A stretch of 64,000 nt of DNA from Paraspadella gotoi (GCA_051294375.1 CM119266.1:16610087-16674086); one strand, 5' to 3'; counted from the stretch's first letter, positions 39,561 to 52,982 are shown. Translations and numbers: made by a program. Notes: generated by a model from the letters alone, not told the origin.

Positions 39561-41798
39561 ACAGATGGAAAATGGGCAAGACGAGAAATGGAGGAGGAGA
39601 GTGATGGGAGGACAGATGGAGTGGAGGGGACGAGGTTGAAAGAGCTGGGGTGATGGGGTGATGGGGTGATGGGGTGGAGTCGTAGGACTGACGGGAAGCA
39701 GGTCCGTAAGACTGACAAGGTTGATACCCTCGTTGTCGATGAGATTGACAACAACAAAATGGTTTTATATTATAGGAAATATTGGTTTGGTTAAGTATTA
39801 AGTATTCCGATTTTCCGAAACAAAATTGGGAAAGTTACAATTCAAACGGAAAAAAAAACTTGGTCCTTGTAAACAATTTTTTTGTAAAAAAAAAGTCGTC
39901 AATCTTCCGTTGGGTTTTAGAAAAAACAACCAAAATAAAATTGAAAATCTCGTTCGAGTGTGAGAGGAAATTTCAAGAAAGCTGGCGGGAGGCGATGTCG
40001 GGGAAAAAAAACTGGAAGGGAGAGTCGAAGAGAAAATGAAATGATTATTCAAAGGAGAGACGAGGATGGAAAAAAAGGAAAACGAGCAAAGGTTGAGTGA
40101 AATGGCCGGGATTGCGGGGAAGAAGAGAATTTGAGAGCGAGAATATTAGGTGACGGTGAAAAGGTTCGAGGAACGGGAAGAAAACATAACAGAGGAAAAA
40201 GGAGAAAAGATATATTTGGTGGCTGACGAGGCGAAAGAGGAAGGAAAGATCTAAGAAGGAATAAAAAAAAAAATCCTTGTCAAAGGAGGAAAAAAAAACA
40301 GACAAAAGTCACTGAAAAGAAAAAAAAAAGGAGAAAGGCGAAAAAGAAGCGGGAAAAGGGAGAAAAGAAAACATAAAAGAAACGAGTCGAAGATTAAAAA
40401 ACAGGTGAGAGAAAAATTAGGAGAAAATAGGAAATAAGAAGAGAAGAAGAGAGAGAGAAGAAAAAGAAAGGTTCGGGGTATAACGAAGGACGAAAAGGAG
40501 AGAAAAATTGGAAGCGCGAAAGAAGAAGGCAAAGAAGAAGGCGATTCTCTAGAGGAAGGAAGGAAAAACTCGAGCGCGAAAAAGAAAAAAAAGAAAAAAA
40601 AAAAAAACTTGAGAGGAAAAAAGTGAGACGTAAAATGGTTGGAAGGAGAGAAGGAGAAAATATTGGAACGCGAACTAAATGTATGGGAAGAAAAATAAAA
40701 AAAAAAAGTCGAGAAAGAATTAAGGGGGAATTTGGAAAAGGGGGAACAAAACAGGTGCGCCAAATTTAAGTCGGTATAAATGGAACTAGAACTATATTGC
40801 TTGTTTTGAGAGGTTTGTGAATATGCCTCTATTTTCAGAAGACAACACTAACATCGCTCTCTTTATTACATTATTCATATGTAAAATAAATCTTATAAAT
40901 ACATTTATTACTTATGTAAAATATTTGAAAATTAATTTTAAAACTTAGTCTAATATAGTAAAACGAGTAATTTACTATTTTCATATCATAAAATATATAT
41001 AAATATATATATAATAATAATTTGGACAAACAACTTTGTAATTTCGAAATATGTTATTTTTCTGTTTTTTTTTTTTGTGTTCTGGTGGCGAGAGGAAAAG
41101 AAGGAAATAAGGTGGGCGGATTGTTGATGCTTTCCTTCATAATCATATCTCGAAAACCGAGTGCAACGTAGGTGGACTTATACCACCGGTAGCAAGCTGA
41201 CTGAAGCAAGTCAACGGACAAAAAGATCTCTCATACCCAGTACCCATTGGGCTCGCTAAGTTTGGGGCTAGCGACCTTGTCAGAGAGCATTGCAACCCTC
41301 GGTCACTTTTAAGTCTTTGGTTTTTGCAGAAGACAGTTTAGCTGTCTCTCTGTTGATAAAATATCCTCATAAAAGCAAGAAATAAAAATCAATTCGATTG
41401 TCAAAGATCAACAAATTCTATGCAGAGTCGAAGACGAAGGAAATGGCTCTAATTTCGAGGTCACGGCGCACGCGAGAAAAAACGTTGTTCGAAACAAACG
41501 TGTGGCTCTCGTCGCCGCAGCGAAACATTAGCGCCGTTTGGGATACGCCCACGCTTCTAGTGGCGGCGTCGTGGGAAATAAGAGAGAGGCGTAGCCGTTG
41601 AAGAAGTGATCGTAGCGGCGTGCGTGACGGAAGTGATTCGGAGCTGATGCGACGTCTTATCGCGGAAGAAAATGGGAGTGGCGAGGCGAGCGGAAATGGA
41701 ATATCGAAGTTGACGCCGCTAGGAGCCGCCAGGGAAACGTGGCGATTCGCAAGAAAATAGAAAACGCAAAAGGAGGATAAAAAATAAGCGGAAGTTTT
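39561..41798. other. Purine-rich then AT-rich non-coding DNA
   Basis: No supported gene. (GATGGGGT)n at about 39650-39677. From 39980 to about 40750 the plus strand is overwhelmingly A and G. 40.8-41.1 kb is AT-rich, and 41.4-41.8 kb becomes CpG-richer toward the start of the next gene. Confidence 0.6.
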
Positions 41799-41820
41799 AT
41801 GGAGAAAAACAAAAACGGAG

Positions 41821-43586
41821 ATGAAAAACGGAGATGGCGGTCGAGGCGGTGGCGGCGATCAAGGCGGCGCAGGCGTCGACACTCGACAGAGGTCGAAGGG
41901 ATTTGATGTAGAGAGCTTTGTGAAGGTGAGAAGGCGTGAAAATGAATAATGTCCAGCTGAATCGAAGTGATATGACAGATGGATGATGAGCCTTTGTTTT
42001 GAACCTAAATTCACGTAAATTAATCTTTCCGGATTTGACTAATGACCATTGGGTAGAATCGACGTCTCGCGGTTAATCGGTGAAAAACCCAAGTTTCAAA
42101 CGTCTCGCTCTCATTAAAGTTAACCATCGGGCGACTCGCTCTCTCTCTCTCTCTCGGCGTTCCGTCTCGTTCTTGACATTTTTTTTCCCCCTCGAATTTT
42201 AATAGTTTCGCTTTTTAACGTTCGTCGTATTTTATTCTTCCGGGTCATTACTTCCCAGTTTCCGCGGTTTCTTATCGAAATGTTTTTTTTTCCTTTACGT
42301 CTCCTTCGTTTCCCTTGTATTTTCGTTTACCCCTCGTTTTCTCTCTTTTTTTTTTGTTTAACCCCCGGGGATTGTTTGTTTACAGTTTGTTTACAGTTTG
42401 TTTACCGTTTTCCTCTCGCGGTCTCTGCCCGATGTCGTTTCAGCCACGGGCGACGGCGCTAAAAACGAAGGGGAGAAAGAAAGAAAAAAAAAATCTTTTT
42501 TTTTTTGTTTAAAAATAAGGAAAGAAAAAAAAAAAGAAGATAGAAATACGGAAGCCGCGCTGTAATTTTTTTGATTAATGAAGCGAATTCATCTCGGGCG
42601 TCGACGTCGGTTTTGACTTCAGCGTAAAAACGATGATGAAACGAAAATAAAAATCCTTCGCCTTGTTGTCTCCCACGAAGCTTCGTCTTCGTCCGTCGGA
42701 GTCCCTCCACTGCCCATTGACCACACCTCACGTTTAACGCTTTTTATTTTTGATTAATTTTACGTTTTTGAATCTATTTCACACAACATAGCCCTTTTTA
42801 TTTTTTTCAGGCAGTTTTTTATATGTCTCTCTCTCTTTCTCTCTCTCTCTCTCATTCATTCATAGATTATATAAATCGCTTAGTTTAACCTTCCCCTCCT
42901 CCATGCCATTCATTCCAGATTCTCGACCACACCCCGAGGCCGTCGTCGACGCCTCAAGCGATGAAGAAGATTCACTCAATGGCGAAGCTTTCGTTCCGCG
43001 GGAGTCTGCAGTCGAAGAAGCCGCCGTTGCTTTCGCAGCTGTGGACGCGACAGCTGCAGGGCAGCAGCTGCAACGGAGGGAGGAACTCTCAGCATTACAA
43101 GGTAAAAGCAGATATCCTTGGCCTTGTTGTTCCTAAAAAGGTTTCAGTTTCTTTTATCTTCGTGACTTTAATCACTTTTTTTTTTACCATCGGCTTTTTT
43201 TATTGTCTCTCGCGAGAAATCGATTTTTATCGATTTATACTTTCTTCCTCCTCCGAAAAAAAAAGCAAAGAAAAAAAAAAAAAAGCGTAATGAAAAGCAG
43301 TGAGTGCGAGCGTGAAATACAGAAAGAGAGAAAGAGAGAAAGAGAGAAAGAGAGAGAGAGAGAGCTCGGGAGAGTGAGTGAGAAAGAGATTAGCGAGGGA
43401 TGGAGAAAGCTCGTTACGATGGAAGGAGAAGAGAAACAGAGAGAGAGACAGATAATTCCAGCGTCGGCGCCAGAGTGATTGAGGAGAGAGAATCCACGCT
43501 TTTTTGCATTTTTATTCTTCAGTTAGAAATTGGAGACATTGATAATCGTTCTGACAGCAAATGTACTGCGACGCCGGGTCTGGGCG
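41821..43586 (+). CDS. Three-exon 5' part of an unrecognised gene
   Basis: Exons are 41821-41925, 42919-43101 and 43523-43586. Exon 1 follows an in-frame TAA; its first ATG opens MKNGDGGRGGGGDQGG and it ends SFVK at AAG|GTGAGA, phase 0. Exon 2 has a good acceptor (CATTCATTCCAG) and 61 codons, phase 0 to 0, ending ACAAG|GTAAAA. It is basic and Ser-rich (AMKKIHSMAKLSFRGSLQSK) with mostly G/C third positions. Exon 3 follows TTTTTATTCTTCAG and reads LEIGDIDNRSDSKCTATPGL to GGCG|GTAAAA, phase 1. The 117 residues have no membrane segment or domain I recognise and look like a disordered N-terminal region. An overlapping upstream ATG at 41799 opens a 36-codon frame. Later exons were not found; exon 3 lies in the segment duplicated at 50366. 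Exons 1-2 are fairly secure, exon 3 less so. Confidence 0.6.
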
Positions 43587-43642
43587 GTAAAATATGTCAG
43601 TCAGAGGAAATCGTTGAACAAAGAGAGAAAAATGCTAGGGAA

Positions 43643-43694
<52 letters not shown>

Positions 43695-44072
43695 TGGCAT
43701 GCAAGTACATTCTTTTTTCGTGAACGAAAAAGAAAGAAAAAAAAAGAGGTTTTATCCTTTTAAGTTTTATATTTCTTCTCTTCTCTCTATCTTTCCCTTC
43801 TTCCATTCTCGAACCAAAGAAAAGAAGATAAGGGTTTCTCTCTTTAGGGCGTCTCGAAAAAAAAAAGGAGAGGGATCGTTTTGGCCTCTTTTGAATAAAC
43901 GACTTGTCCTCCTCAGAGAGGACCATCATTTTTCATGGTCGCCCTCTTATCCCCCTTTACACTTCTTGGCCCCTTTTTATTTTCCGTCTCTTTCCCCTTC
44001 TCTTTGTCTACTACAACTTTCGACTACACCTCCTCTCACTTTCTTTTCTTCCATTACTTGAAGAAGCAAAAA

Positions 44073-44151
<79 letters not shown>

Positions 44152-45034
44152 AAAGACTAAGAGAGAGTGCGGGCATAAAAAAATCCTCCTGAGATATGGT
44201 AAGACGATGAGAAATGACGACGCCGTAAGGTGAGACTGGGAAGTCGGGGATGGAAAACCCTTTTTTTTCCTCTTTTTTTTTCTCTTCAAAAGAAAAACCT
44301 CCGAGGTTCTTCCTTTCTTCTTCCTCTTTATTTTATTATTCTTCTCCTTCTCCTTCTTCTTCTTCTTCTTCTTGTTCTCCTTCTTCTTCAACCTGATTTT
44401 CTTCACATTTACTCGCCCTTTGTGGAGAGCGGCGGCGGCGGCTCTTTTTTCTCGGCCAAGATCGCCGGGTTGTGAAAGGATGAGCTTCTGTCGCGATCCA
44501 GAATTGATGGGGAATTTTCTTTTCTTCTCTGGGAAAAAAAACTTGGGAAGTTAAGTTTTTTATATTCTAGTCATTTTTTTGTTGTTGCAATTTTGGGTTC
44601 GTTTTATTTCTTTGGCTTTTGTCGGTTGTCAGTTGTCCATTTAGTACATAATAAACTTACATTCGACGGTTAACTTTATGTTATACAACTGTCAAAAAAT
44701 TAATAACATTGTCAGTCATACATACTCGTCATCTCGTGACACCACTTTTTCCCCACTAAACTATCAGCCAGTTTATGAAAACCTTCGAAACAAATCTCCG
44801 CCCGTAAATCACACGAGATTTATGTTCCCAGCAAAAAAAAAAAGTCTCTCCCTCTCTTCCTCTCGTCATCCTCCGCCGGGCAGCGCCGCCCCTTTCCTTA
44901 ATCGGCGTTAGAATCGGGCGTCGTTCGCCGATCAGATTCCACTTTCCATTTTCAATCCACTTTTGACGAACGACGCCAGCGACGGATTCTCCTTCGTTGC
45001 CGCGTCCCTCCAAATGCGAATTTTATGGCGCGCG

Positions 45035-45126
<92 letters not shown>

Positions 45127-45735
45127 GTTCGTCGTCGTCGTCTTTGTTTTTGTTTACGGCATCGCCTCCATCGCCATCTCCTGGCGGCGAATTCACGTGA
45201 ATCACCTCCGGGACGCGAGAGGAATTCCCTCTTCGCTTTATTGCGCCATCGAAGGGTTTAAAGGTTTCCCGATTCTCGACAGAGTTTTCTGAGAGAGATC
45301 AACTTCGGAGGAGCTGCTTAGTTGGACCGTGTCAGCAGTCTTAAGACTTAAGAGCAAAAGCCGGAGATCACAAGGTTGGGAATAAATTAGACCGACAAGA
45401 AAAATCGTGGGTTTAAGAATTCGAGGGAAATTTGTTTTATTTTAAGTATTATCATTAAAAAAAAAAACAAAATATATCGAACCTTCAATATCTTCCGTCG
45501 GCTCACAATAATTACATTCTCTTCGTCGACAACGCCACGCCTCGAGCGCCCAAAAAATCTCCGACCCGGTTCCGCTTCGGCCTCAGCGAGTTTTTCCTCG
45601 TCGCTGAGTTTAGACCAAAAAAAAAAAAAAAAAGAGTGAATCATTTCTCCGTCGAAGCGGAATAGAAAATGCCCCACATTATGCAAACCAGTTTAAGAAA
45701 ACATGGCGAAACATCGCTCTCTCTCTCTCTCTCTC

Positions 45736-45770
<35 letters not shown>

Positions 45771-45788
45771 TCCTCTCTCTCTCTCTCT
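43299..45788 (+). repeat. Direct duplication, copy 1 (clean copy)
   Basis: About 2.5 kb starting AGTGAGTGCGAGCGTGAAAT and ending in a (CT)n tract. It recurs in the same orientation at 50366-53047. It contains GA microsatellites at about 43341-43364, 43647-43689, 44093-44146 and 45040-45122. Apart from exon 3 of the upstream gene, no coding sequence is supported. Confidence 0.9.
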
Positions 45789-45861
45789 ATCTTCTTTTCT
45801 ACTCGTTCTCAAGCTCAGTCCTTCGAAGAGAGACGGTTGAAAAAAAAAAAAAACTGGCTTG

Positions 45862-45948
45862 ATGATGCCCACGACGATAAACCTGGCGAACACGGACGAC
45901 GACGAGAACGACAACGCCGATGTCGGTGATGACGACTTAGACGATAGG

Positions 45949-45993
<45 letters not shown>

Positions 45994-46041
45994 GACGACG
46001 GCATCGAATCTTGTCGAGAGTGGTGCACCAAGTCTCGTTAG
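45862..46041 (+). CDS. Acidic poly-Asp open frame (doubtful)
   Basis: Complete frame from ATG at 45862 to TAG at 46041. It reads MMPTTINLANTDDDENDNAD, then a run of about 14 Asp from a (GAC)n repeat at 45948-46000, and ends IESCREWCTKSR. Codons outside the repeat look ordinary and the frame stays open, but no acceptor or promoter is evident. It may simply be a transcribed triplet repeat or chance. Confidence 0.15.
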
Positions 46042-46044
46042 CGG

Positions 46045-46947
46045 ACTCTGTCACTAATAAAGCAAAAAGGGAAAGTTGAGCAGGATATATCGTGATATGA
46101 AGATTCTGCAAATTTCAACCAAAAAAATGGATCGAATGTTGCATAAAAAGAAGGCAAGAAATCGATATGAAATTTTTTTATTACATGTGGCGATTTAAAA
46201 TAAAAACATGAAAAATGAAACTTTCTTTTATTTATTTACATACGGTACATCGTAAAAGCCATTGGCTTTTGTAAAAAAAAATGGTATTTTGTATTCTGCT
46301 CTATTTCATTCACATGGCAGGATTTTTAAGTCTGGAATAATCAATATTAATTAAGCCTTTGCTTGTCGAAAATTCATTAAAAAGTCGATTCAAATTACTT
46401 TCGAGTCGATCTTTTTAAAGTTTCCCCCCAGCGTCTCTTTGCAAACTTCCCATTTGGGGGTTTCGCATATAAAGAGAGTTTCCCAATAACGAACGTCGAT
46501 AACATCTTCGTCTTAGTGAGATTCTAAACACGTTTTTCCTACCCCCCGATACAATTAGGTAAACTTGAAATTGAAAATTAACTAAAGATAAATAAATTAA
46601 TAAACAAATAAACTAATAAACTAATAACCAAACAATTGGTTTAGTAATGCTTTTAAATATACAAATACACAACGAAGCAGTGCCAACATCACCGCCAAAC
46701 TATTCCGGTCTCATTAGTTTCCACGTTGGGTGAACTGATCCTGCGCCATCTATAAATGGAGAGAGAGAGAGAGAGACAGATAGAAAGAGAGATAGAGAGT
46801 GTGAGAGAGAGGCAAAGAGCGGGAAGAAGATGTTGAGTTAGAAAGAGAGACTGACAGATACAGACAGAGAAAGAGAGAGAGATATTTATTTATTATATAT
46901 ATCTCATTCTCACTCTCTTTCTCCCTTTCTTTCTTTCTATATGTATA

Positions 46948-46996
<49 letters not shown>

Positions 46997-48320
46997 TTGA
47001 GAGAGAGAGAGAGGTACATACTGACTGAAGTAAAGCAAAAAAGTAAGCATTATCATTAGGCGACCTCGGCGTGAAGGTACAAACAAAAAATGTGAGACTT
47101 CACATAAAATCATTTTTTAAAGAATTATCAGACATTTTGAAGATGGACAGAGAAACATGTTTTGTCGTCAGTAAAAAAACAAGAAATAATTAATAATATT
47201 AACATATATTTCATTAAAATTTTTCTTTTTTGAATTGAATATGAGCGTTGCACTGCATATTTGTTGCGTTGTTACTGTTGTTCCCGTTGTTAGTTTCTTA
47301 AGCAAATGATCTATGACTAATCTGATATTAGTTGCTTATGACATTTGCCGCATAATTCCTGATATTTTATTGATCACCAAACTATTTTAATTGATTTGTC
47401 CGGCAAAGTTGATTTTCAACCTTTTTTATAGTTAATTTATATAGAAAATAAAAATTTCGAAGATTACTGTTTGTTTATCTTATATTCTTTTGATATTTAA
47501 AACCGAAGGAATCCGCTTTAACATAGTAAGACGAAATATTGAAAACTGACTATTAAAATACATTTAAATGCGTTACTACTAGAACCCTAGGTAACCGAGA
47601 TGTTCAAATGCAGTTTCGATATTTCAAACAATTTAATTTGATCTTGACACCCTAGGATAAATAATTTTGGTTCTTCATAGAAAAAAATAATTTTTTTTAA
47701 AAAATAATATATCGATGAAAAGCTTAAAAATATATCTTTTAATCCTTATAATATTTATTTAAATCACTGAAGGTTTAGGTTATTTATTTAGTCAAATATA
47801 ATAAAAATGAATTTAACTTTATCTTAATTTGCATGAACTAGTCAACTGGTGAGGCCTATTTCTTTCTTAAATGGAAAAACCGCAAAAAACCGCAACAGGG
47901 GTAATAAATGGGAAATACTCCTGACTATTAAATACCATCAAAGGTTTCAATTTCGTTTAACCCTAGTTAACCCAGGACCTTAAAGATGAAAATTTGGAAC
48001 TTAAAGGAAAGAAAGTACTGAGAAAATGATGCTGTCATCTGCATGCCACTGTATTCCAGTATGTCGACTTTAAATCATTGAAAGAAGCATGTCAGCAGAA
48101 ATCCTATGAAAAAGAGCTACCGATAAATCGTAGAAAGAAGTAAATATTTTTTCAAAAATAACTATTTTAACCTAAGGTTAAAGTCCGCCATGTCGAAAAA
48201 AAGTTAGTAAAAAATCAATTTATGTCGAAAATGACAACTTGTAAACAAAAAATCACCATGACAACAAAACAAATAGCTAAGGTCAGATATCGCGGGTCAG
48301 AACTTTAAATTCAAACCAAC
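46045..48320. other. AT-rich non-coding DNA
   Basis: No supported gene. GA-rich microsatellites at 46760-46885 and 46981-47012 flank a (TA)n tract at about 46947-46980. Confidence 0.6.
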
Positions 48321-48572
48321 TTTACGAAAATCTATTGAGATCGTAGCTGTGATAAAGTTGGCCGGGATATTTTCCGTCATCAGGTAACAGTGTGCCCCCC
48401 CATTTTTTTTCAACCACCTCCCCCATACCGTCCCCCCCAACACAGGACCCCGGTCCCCGCGTGATGAAGGCCCCTCGGATCCCCACGGGGGATTCCTCTG
48501 CGTCCTCGCCGTCATGCTCTTCCTCCTCATGCTCTTCATCATGATCAACGTCGCTTGTCCGTTGTTGCGTAG

Positions 48573-48597
48573 NNNNNNNNNNNNNNNNNNNNNNNNN
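48573..48597. other. Assembly gap, exactly 25 N
   Basis: Sits between an acidic-coding-like CT-rich stretch and a (CCG)n tract. A minus-strand open frame reads through it with a Glu/Asp-rich segment (DVDHDEEHEEEEHDGEDAEE), but without splice support I do not call it a gene. Confidence 0.99.
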
Positions 48598-49566
48598 CCG
48601 AAACCGCCGCCGCCGCCGCTTCCGCCGCCGCCGCCGCCCGTCTTCGTCCTCGTCGTCTTCGTCCCGACCTTGGACCCTCACCCGAGTCTCCCGCCCAGGT
48701 GCTCCGCTCCGCTATAGCCCTCCCCACCCTCCCCACCCACCAACGACGTCATTCGACTGTTTTCTCGTTTCTCTTCGAACCGAAAACTCAAAAAACGAGT
48801 TTCGCCATCATGGCGGCGTTATATTTTGCGACTCTGCCTGACGGCGGGGTACGAAATGACGCCATGACGTCGATATCAGTAAACAACGACGACAACGATT
48901 CCGACGACGACGACGACGACGACACCAACCATCGTAGATTGTCGGTGAAAAAAAAAAAGAGAGCGAGACGATTGTAAACAATAACTGTCAAGGAAATTGG
49001 CAACGACTTTGACAAGATGAGTTGTCGCCTTTTGTTTCCTCCCCCTGACGTTTCCCACTCTGGCTCGACTCCTTCCTCCTTCCGCCCGCCTTCCGACTTT
49101 TCTCCCACGCCACGTTGCGCCTTCCACCTGCACCTCCCGAAGGCGCGTTCCCTCGAGGCGGTTGCCGACGAAGATTCATACGACGTTCGTAATTGTCCGC
49201 TTGCGAAGCCGAAGTTTCCTTCTTTTTTTCTTTTCTTATTTTTTTTTTTTACGTTTTAATTTCTTTTTTTTTTTTTTGGAGTTTTCTCTTTTCTCGTAAG
49301 ATCCGTTGTTTCTCATTTTTTTCTCCGTTCCCGCCCTGTGTTCTTTTTCTTCTTTCTCTTCTTTCCATTCACCTAAATTGAAATAAAAGTCCTTCTTTTT
49401 CCTCCTTTTCCCCTTTTCTTTTCCTTATTTCCTTTTCCCCCCCCTTTTTGAATTCCCAACGCCGTCTTCAACGTCGCAGAAAAACGTCGCGAGACTCCCC
49501 CCCCCCTCTCGAAAAAGGGAAAGAGATTATCGTCGTGGGAAAGGCGCGACCTCTGGCCGAGAGAGC

Positions 49567-49864
49567 GTTTCCATGGCAACGGAGCATCCCCGGGACGCTT
49601 GGGACTGAAAAACCGATTATGCGGGAAGCGGCTGAAATAACTCACGATAATCCACACCGTTTTTGTTAAAATAATGATATATTTTAAACAAAGTTAAAAA
49701 AAAATAAAAACGTTTCAACTATATAACAACTCTGTCTCGCTCTCGTCGCTCTTTCTCCGACTAAACGACGACGACTAGGACGACGACTACGACGTCAACC
49801 CGCGCTTTCTCCTCCCCGTCTCCATGGCGACCCCGCCTCTTTGGCAACGCGTTCCCATCGTAAC
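49567..49864. promoter_or_regulatory. Cluster of three RFX X-box-like sites in CpG-rich DNA
   Basis: GTTTCCATGGCAAC at 49567 is an essentially perfect X-box palindrome. GTCTCCATGGCGAC at 49818 and GTTCCCATCGTAAC at 49851 are close variants. The surrounding 49.45-50.28 kb is CpG-rich and contains no microsatellite, consistent with a promoter. The known role of RFX sites in animals is mainly control of ciliary genes; that role here is inference. Confidence 0.4.
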
Positions 49865-50101
49865 CGGCGGGCGGCCGGCGAGAGCGAGCGCGCGCAATTC
49901 AAAAACTCTTATCTTCGTTGTTAATGTGATGTGGGATAGACTTTTAGTCCTTCTCTTCTCTCCCTCTCTCTCTTTCTTCGTCTCTGTCTCTGTCTGGAAA
50001 GAAAGGCCGGTGAGGCGACCCGCGAGGCGACCAGCGACGCGGCCGGCCGTCGCGGTCGGCCGATGCGGCCTCCCTGCTTTCCCGCCGCAGCTTTTTAACT
50101 G

Positions 50102-50283
50102 TTGTTATTGTTCTCTTCCCGTGACTGCGATTCTTCATTCTCCGTCGTCATCCTTCGTCGACGCCATCTCATTCCGTCGCCGCCCAAAAGTCTTCATCTT
50201 CGACGCGTGAATTCGACGCCGAGATCTGTCGTTGTTGTCGTCGCAGCCGTCGTCGCCGCCAGCCCACATCCGCGGGGAAAACA
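50102..50283 (+). CDS. Candidate 5' exon ending at a GTGAGG donor
   Basis: A CpG-rich stretch downstream of the X-box cluster ends GGAAAACAG|GTGAGG, a good donor. A frame is open into the donor (ending AASPHPRGKQ) but has no convincing ATG, so this may be a 5' UTR exon. The next sequence to the right is a 25-N gap followed by the duplicated block, so no second exon can be followed. Confidence 0.25.
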
Positions 50284-50340
50284 GGTGAGGGGAAGAAAAT
50301 ACGACCTCGAATACAAATAAATGACGTTAATAAAATCGGG

Positions 50341-50365
50341 NNNNNNNNNNNNNNNNNNNNNNNNN
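50341..50365. other. Assembly gap, exactly 25 N
   Basis: Immediately precedes the second copy of the 2.5-kb duplication. Confidence 0.99.
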
Positions 50366-50711
50366 AGTGAGTGCGAGCGTGAAATACAGAAAGAGAGAAA
50401 AAGAGAAAGAGAAGAGAGAGAGAGCTCGGGGAGAGTGAGTGATAAAATATTAGCGAGGGATGGAGAAAGCTCGTTACGATGGAAGGAGAAGAGAAACAGA
50501 GAGAGAGACAGATAATTCCAGCGTCGGCGCCAGAGTGATTGAGGAAGGAGAATCCACGCTTTTTTGCATTTTTTTTTATTCTTCAGTTAGAAATTGGCAC
50601 GATTGATATCGTTCTGACAGCAAATGTACTGCGACGCCGGTCTGGGCGGTAAAAATATGTCAGTCAGAGGAAAGTCGTTGAACAAAGAGAGAAAAATTCT
50701 AGGGAAAGAAA

Positions 50712-50762
<51 letters not shown>

Positions 50763-52982
50763 CAGAGTAGCATGCAAGTAACATTTTTTTTCGTGAACGA
50801 AAAAGAAAGCAAAAAAGAAGAGTTTTATCCTTTTTAAGTTTTATATCTTCTCTTCTCTCCATCTTTCCCTTCTTCCATTCTCGAACCAAAGAAAAGAAGA
50901 ATAAGGGTTTCTCTCTTTAGGGCGTCTCGAAAAAAAAAAAAAAAAAGGAGAGGGATCGTTTTGGCCTCTTTTGAATAAACGACTTGTCCTCCTCAGAGAG
51001 GACCATCATTTTTCATTGGTCGCCTCTTATCCCCCCTTTACACTTCTTGGCCCCTTTTTTATTTTCCGTCTCTTTCCCCTTCTCTTTGTCTACTACAACT
51101 TTCGACTACACCTCCCTCTCACTTTCTTTTCTTCCATTTACTTGAAGAAGCAAAAGAAGAGAGAGACGAGAGACGAGGAGGAGAGAGAGAGAGAGAGAGA
51201 GAAGAGAGAAAGAAAAAGCACTAAGAGAGTAGCTGCACGGGCATAAAAAAAATCCTCCTGAGATATGTAAGACGCATGAGAAATGACGTAACGCGCGTAA
51301 TGGTCTGATAGACTGCGGAAGTCGGAATGGAAAACCCTTTTTTTTTCTCTTTCAAAAGAAAAAAACCTCCAGGTTTCTTCCTTCTTCTTGCCTCTTATTT
51401 TATTATTCTCTCCGTTCGTCCTTCTTCCTCTTCTCTTCTCTTGATTCTCCTTACTTCTTCAAAACCTTGATTTCTCACATCTTTACTCGCCCTTTGTGGA
51501 GAGCGCCGGCGGCTCTTTTTCCTCGGCCAAGATCGCCGGGTTGTGAAAGGATGAGCTTCTGGTCGCGATCCAGAAGTTGATGGGGAATTTTCTTTTTCTT
51601 TTCTCTGCCGGTGAAACAAATACAACACATTGGGGAAGGTTAAGTTTTTTTGATGTATTCTTAGTCATTTTTTGATGTCGTTGCAATTTTTCTGGCGTTC
51701 GCATTTACTGCTTTTGGCTTTTGTCGGTTGTTCAGTTGCTCCATTTAGTACATAGTAAACTTACATTCGACGGTTAACTTTATGAAATCGTAGCAACAAT
51801 TATTAAAAAAGTAAGTTCTCTGTATGTTATACAACTGTCAAAATAAAGTAATAACATTGTAAGTCATACATACTTTCGTCATGCTCGGTGACACCACTTT
51901 TTTCCCCACTAAAAACTGTATCAGGCCAGTTTATGAAAACCTTTTCGAAACAAGAATGCTCCGCCCGTAAATCACACGAGATTTATGTTCCCAGCAAAAA
52001 AAAAGTCTCCTCCCTCTCTTCCTCTCGTTCATCCTCCGCCGGCCAGCGCCGCCCCTTCCTTAATTCGGCGTTAGAATCGTGGTCGTCGTGTCGCCCGATT
52101 CAGCATTCCACTTTCCATTCTTCAAATCCACTTTATTGACGAACGACGCCAGCGGACGGATTGCTCCTTCGTTGCCGCGTCCCTCCAAATTGTCGTATGA
52201 TTTTATTGGCGCCGCGACCTGAGAGAGAGAGATGGAGAGAGAGGAGAGATGAGAGATAGAAGAGAGAGAGAGAGAGAGACGAGTGAGAGAGTCATGAGGA
52301 GGAGAGATGCGAGATGAGGACGAAGAGGAGAGTTCTCGTCGCGTCTCTTTGTTTTTGTACGGCATTCGCCTCCATTCGCCATTCTCCTGGCGGCGAATTC
52401 ACGTGAGACACCTCCGCGGGACGCGAAGGAATTCCCTCTTTCGCTTATTTGCGCCAATCGAAGGGGTTTAAAGGTTTCCCGATTCTCGACAGAGTTTTCT
52501 GAGGAGAGGATCAACTTCGGGGAGCTGCTTAGTTAGGACCGTGTCAGACAGTCTTAAGACTTAAGAGGCAAAAGCCGGCAGATCACAAGGTTGGAATAAA
52601 TTAGGACCGAGCAAGAACATCGTTGGGTTTAAGATCTTCGAGGGAAATTTGTTTTTTATTTTTTAAGTATTATGCATTTTAAAAAAAACAAAATATAATT
52701 CAGACAACACTTCAATCCTACATTCCGTCCAGGCTCCCACATCAACCTAATTACTTATTCTCTTCTGTCGTACAACGCCACTGCCGTCGAGCGCCCAAAA
52801 AATCTCCGACCCGACAGGGTTCCGCTTTCGGCCTCAGCGAGTTTTTCCTCGTCGCTGAGTTTAGGAACCAAAAAAAAAAAAAAGAGGTGAATCATTTCTC
52901 CGCGGAAAGCGCGAATAGAAATTGCCCCCACCATTATGGCAAACCAGTTTAAGAGAAAACTGCGAAGACATCGCTTCTCTCT

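Noticed and set aside
48027-48056. Possible third end of the 470-bp element family (ATGCTGTCATCTGCATGCCA)
   Set aside because: Only about 25 bases resemble the end and the outer TTTTACAAGCG part is missing; chance similarity cannot be excluded.
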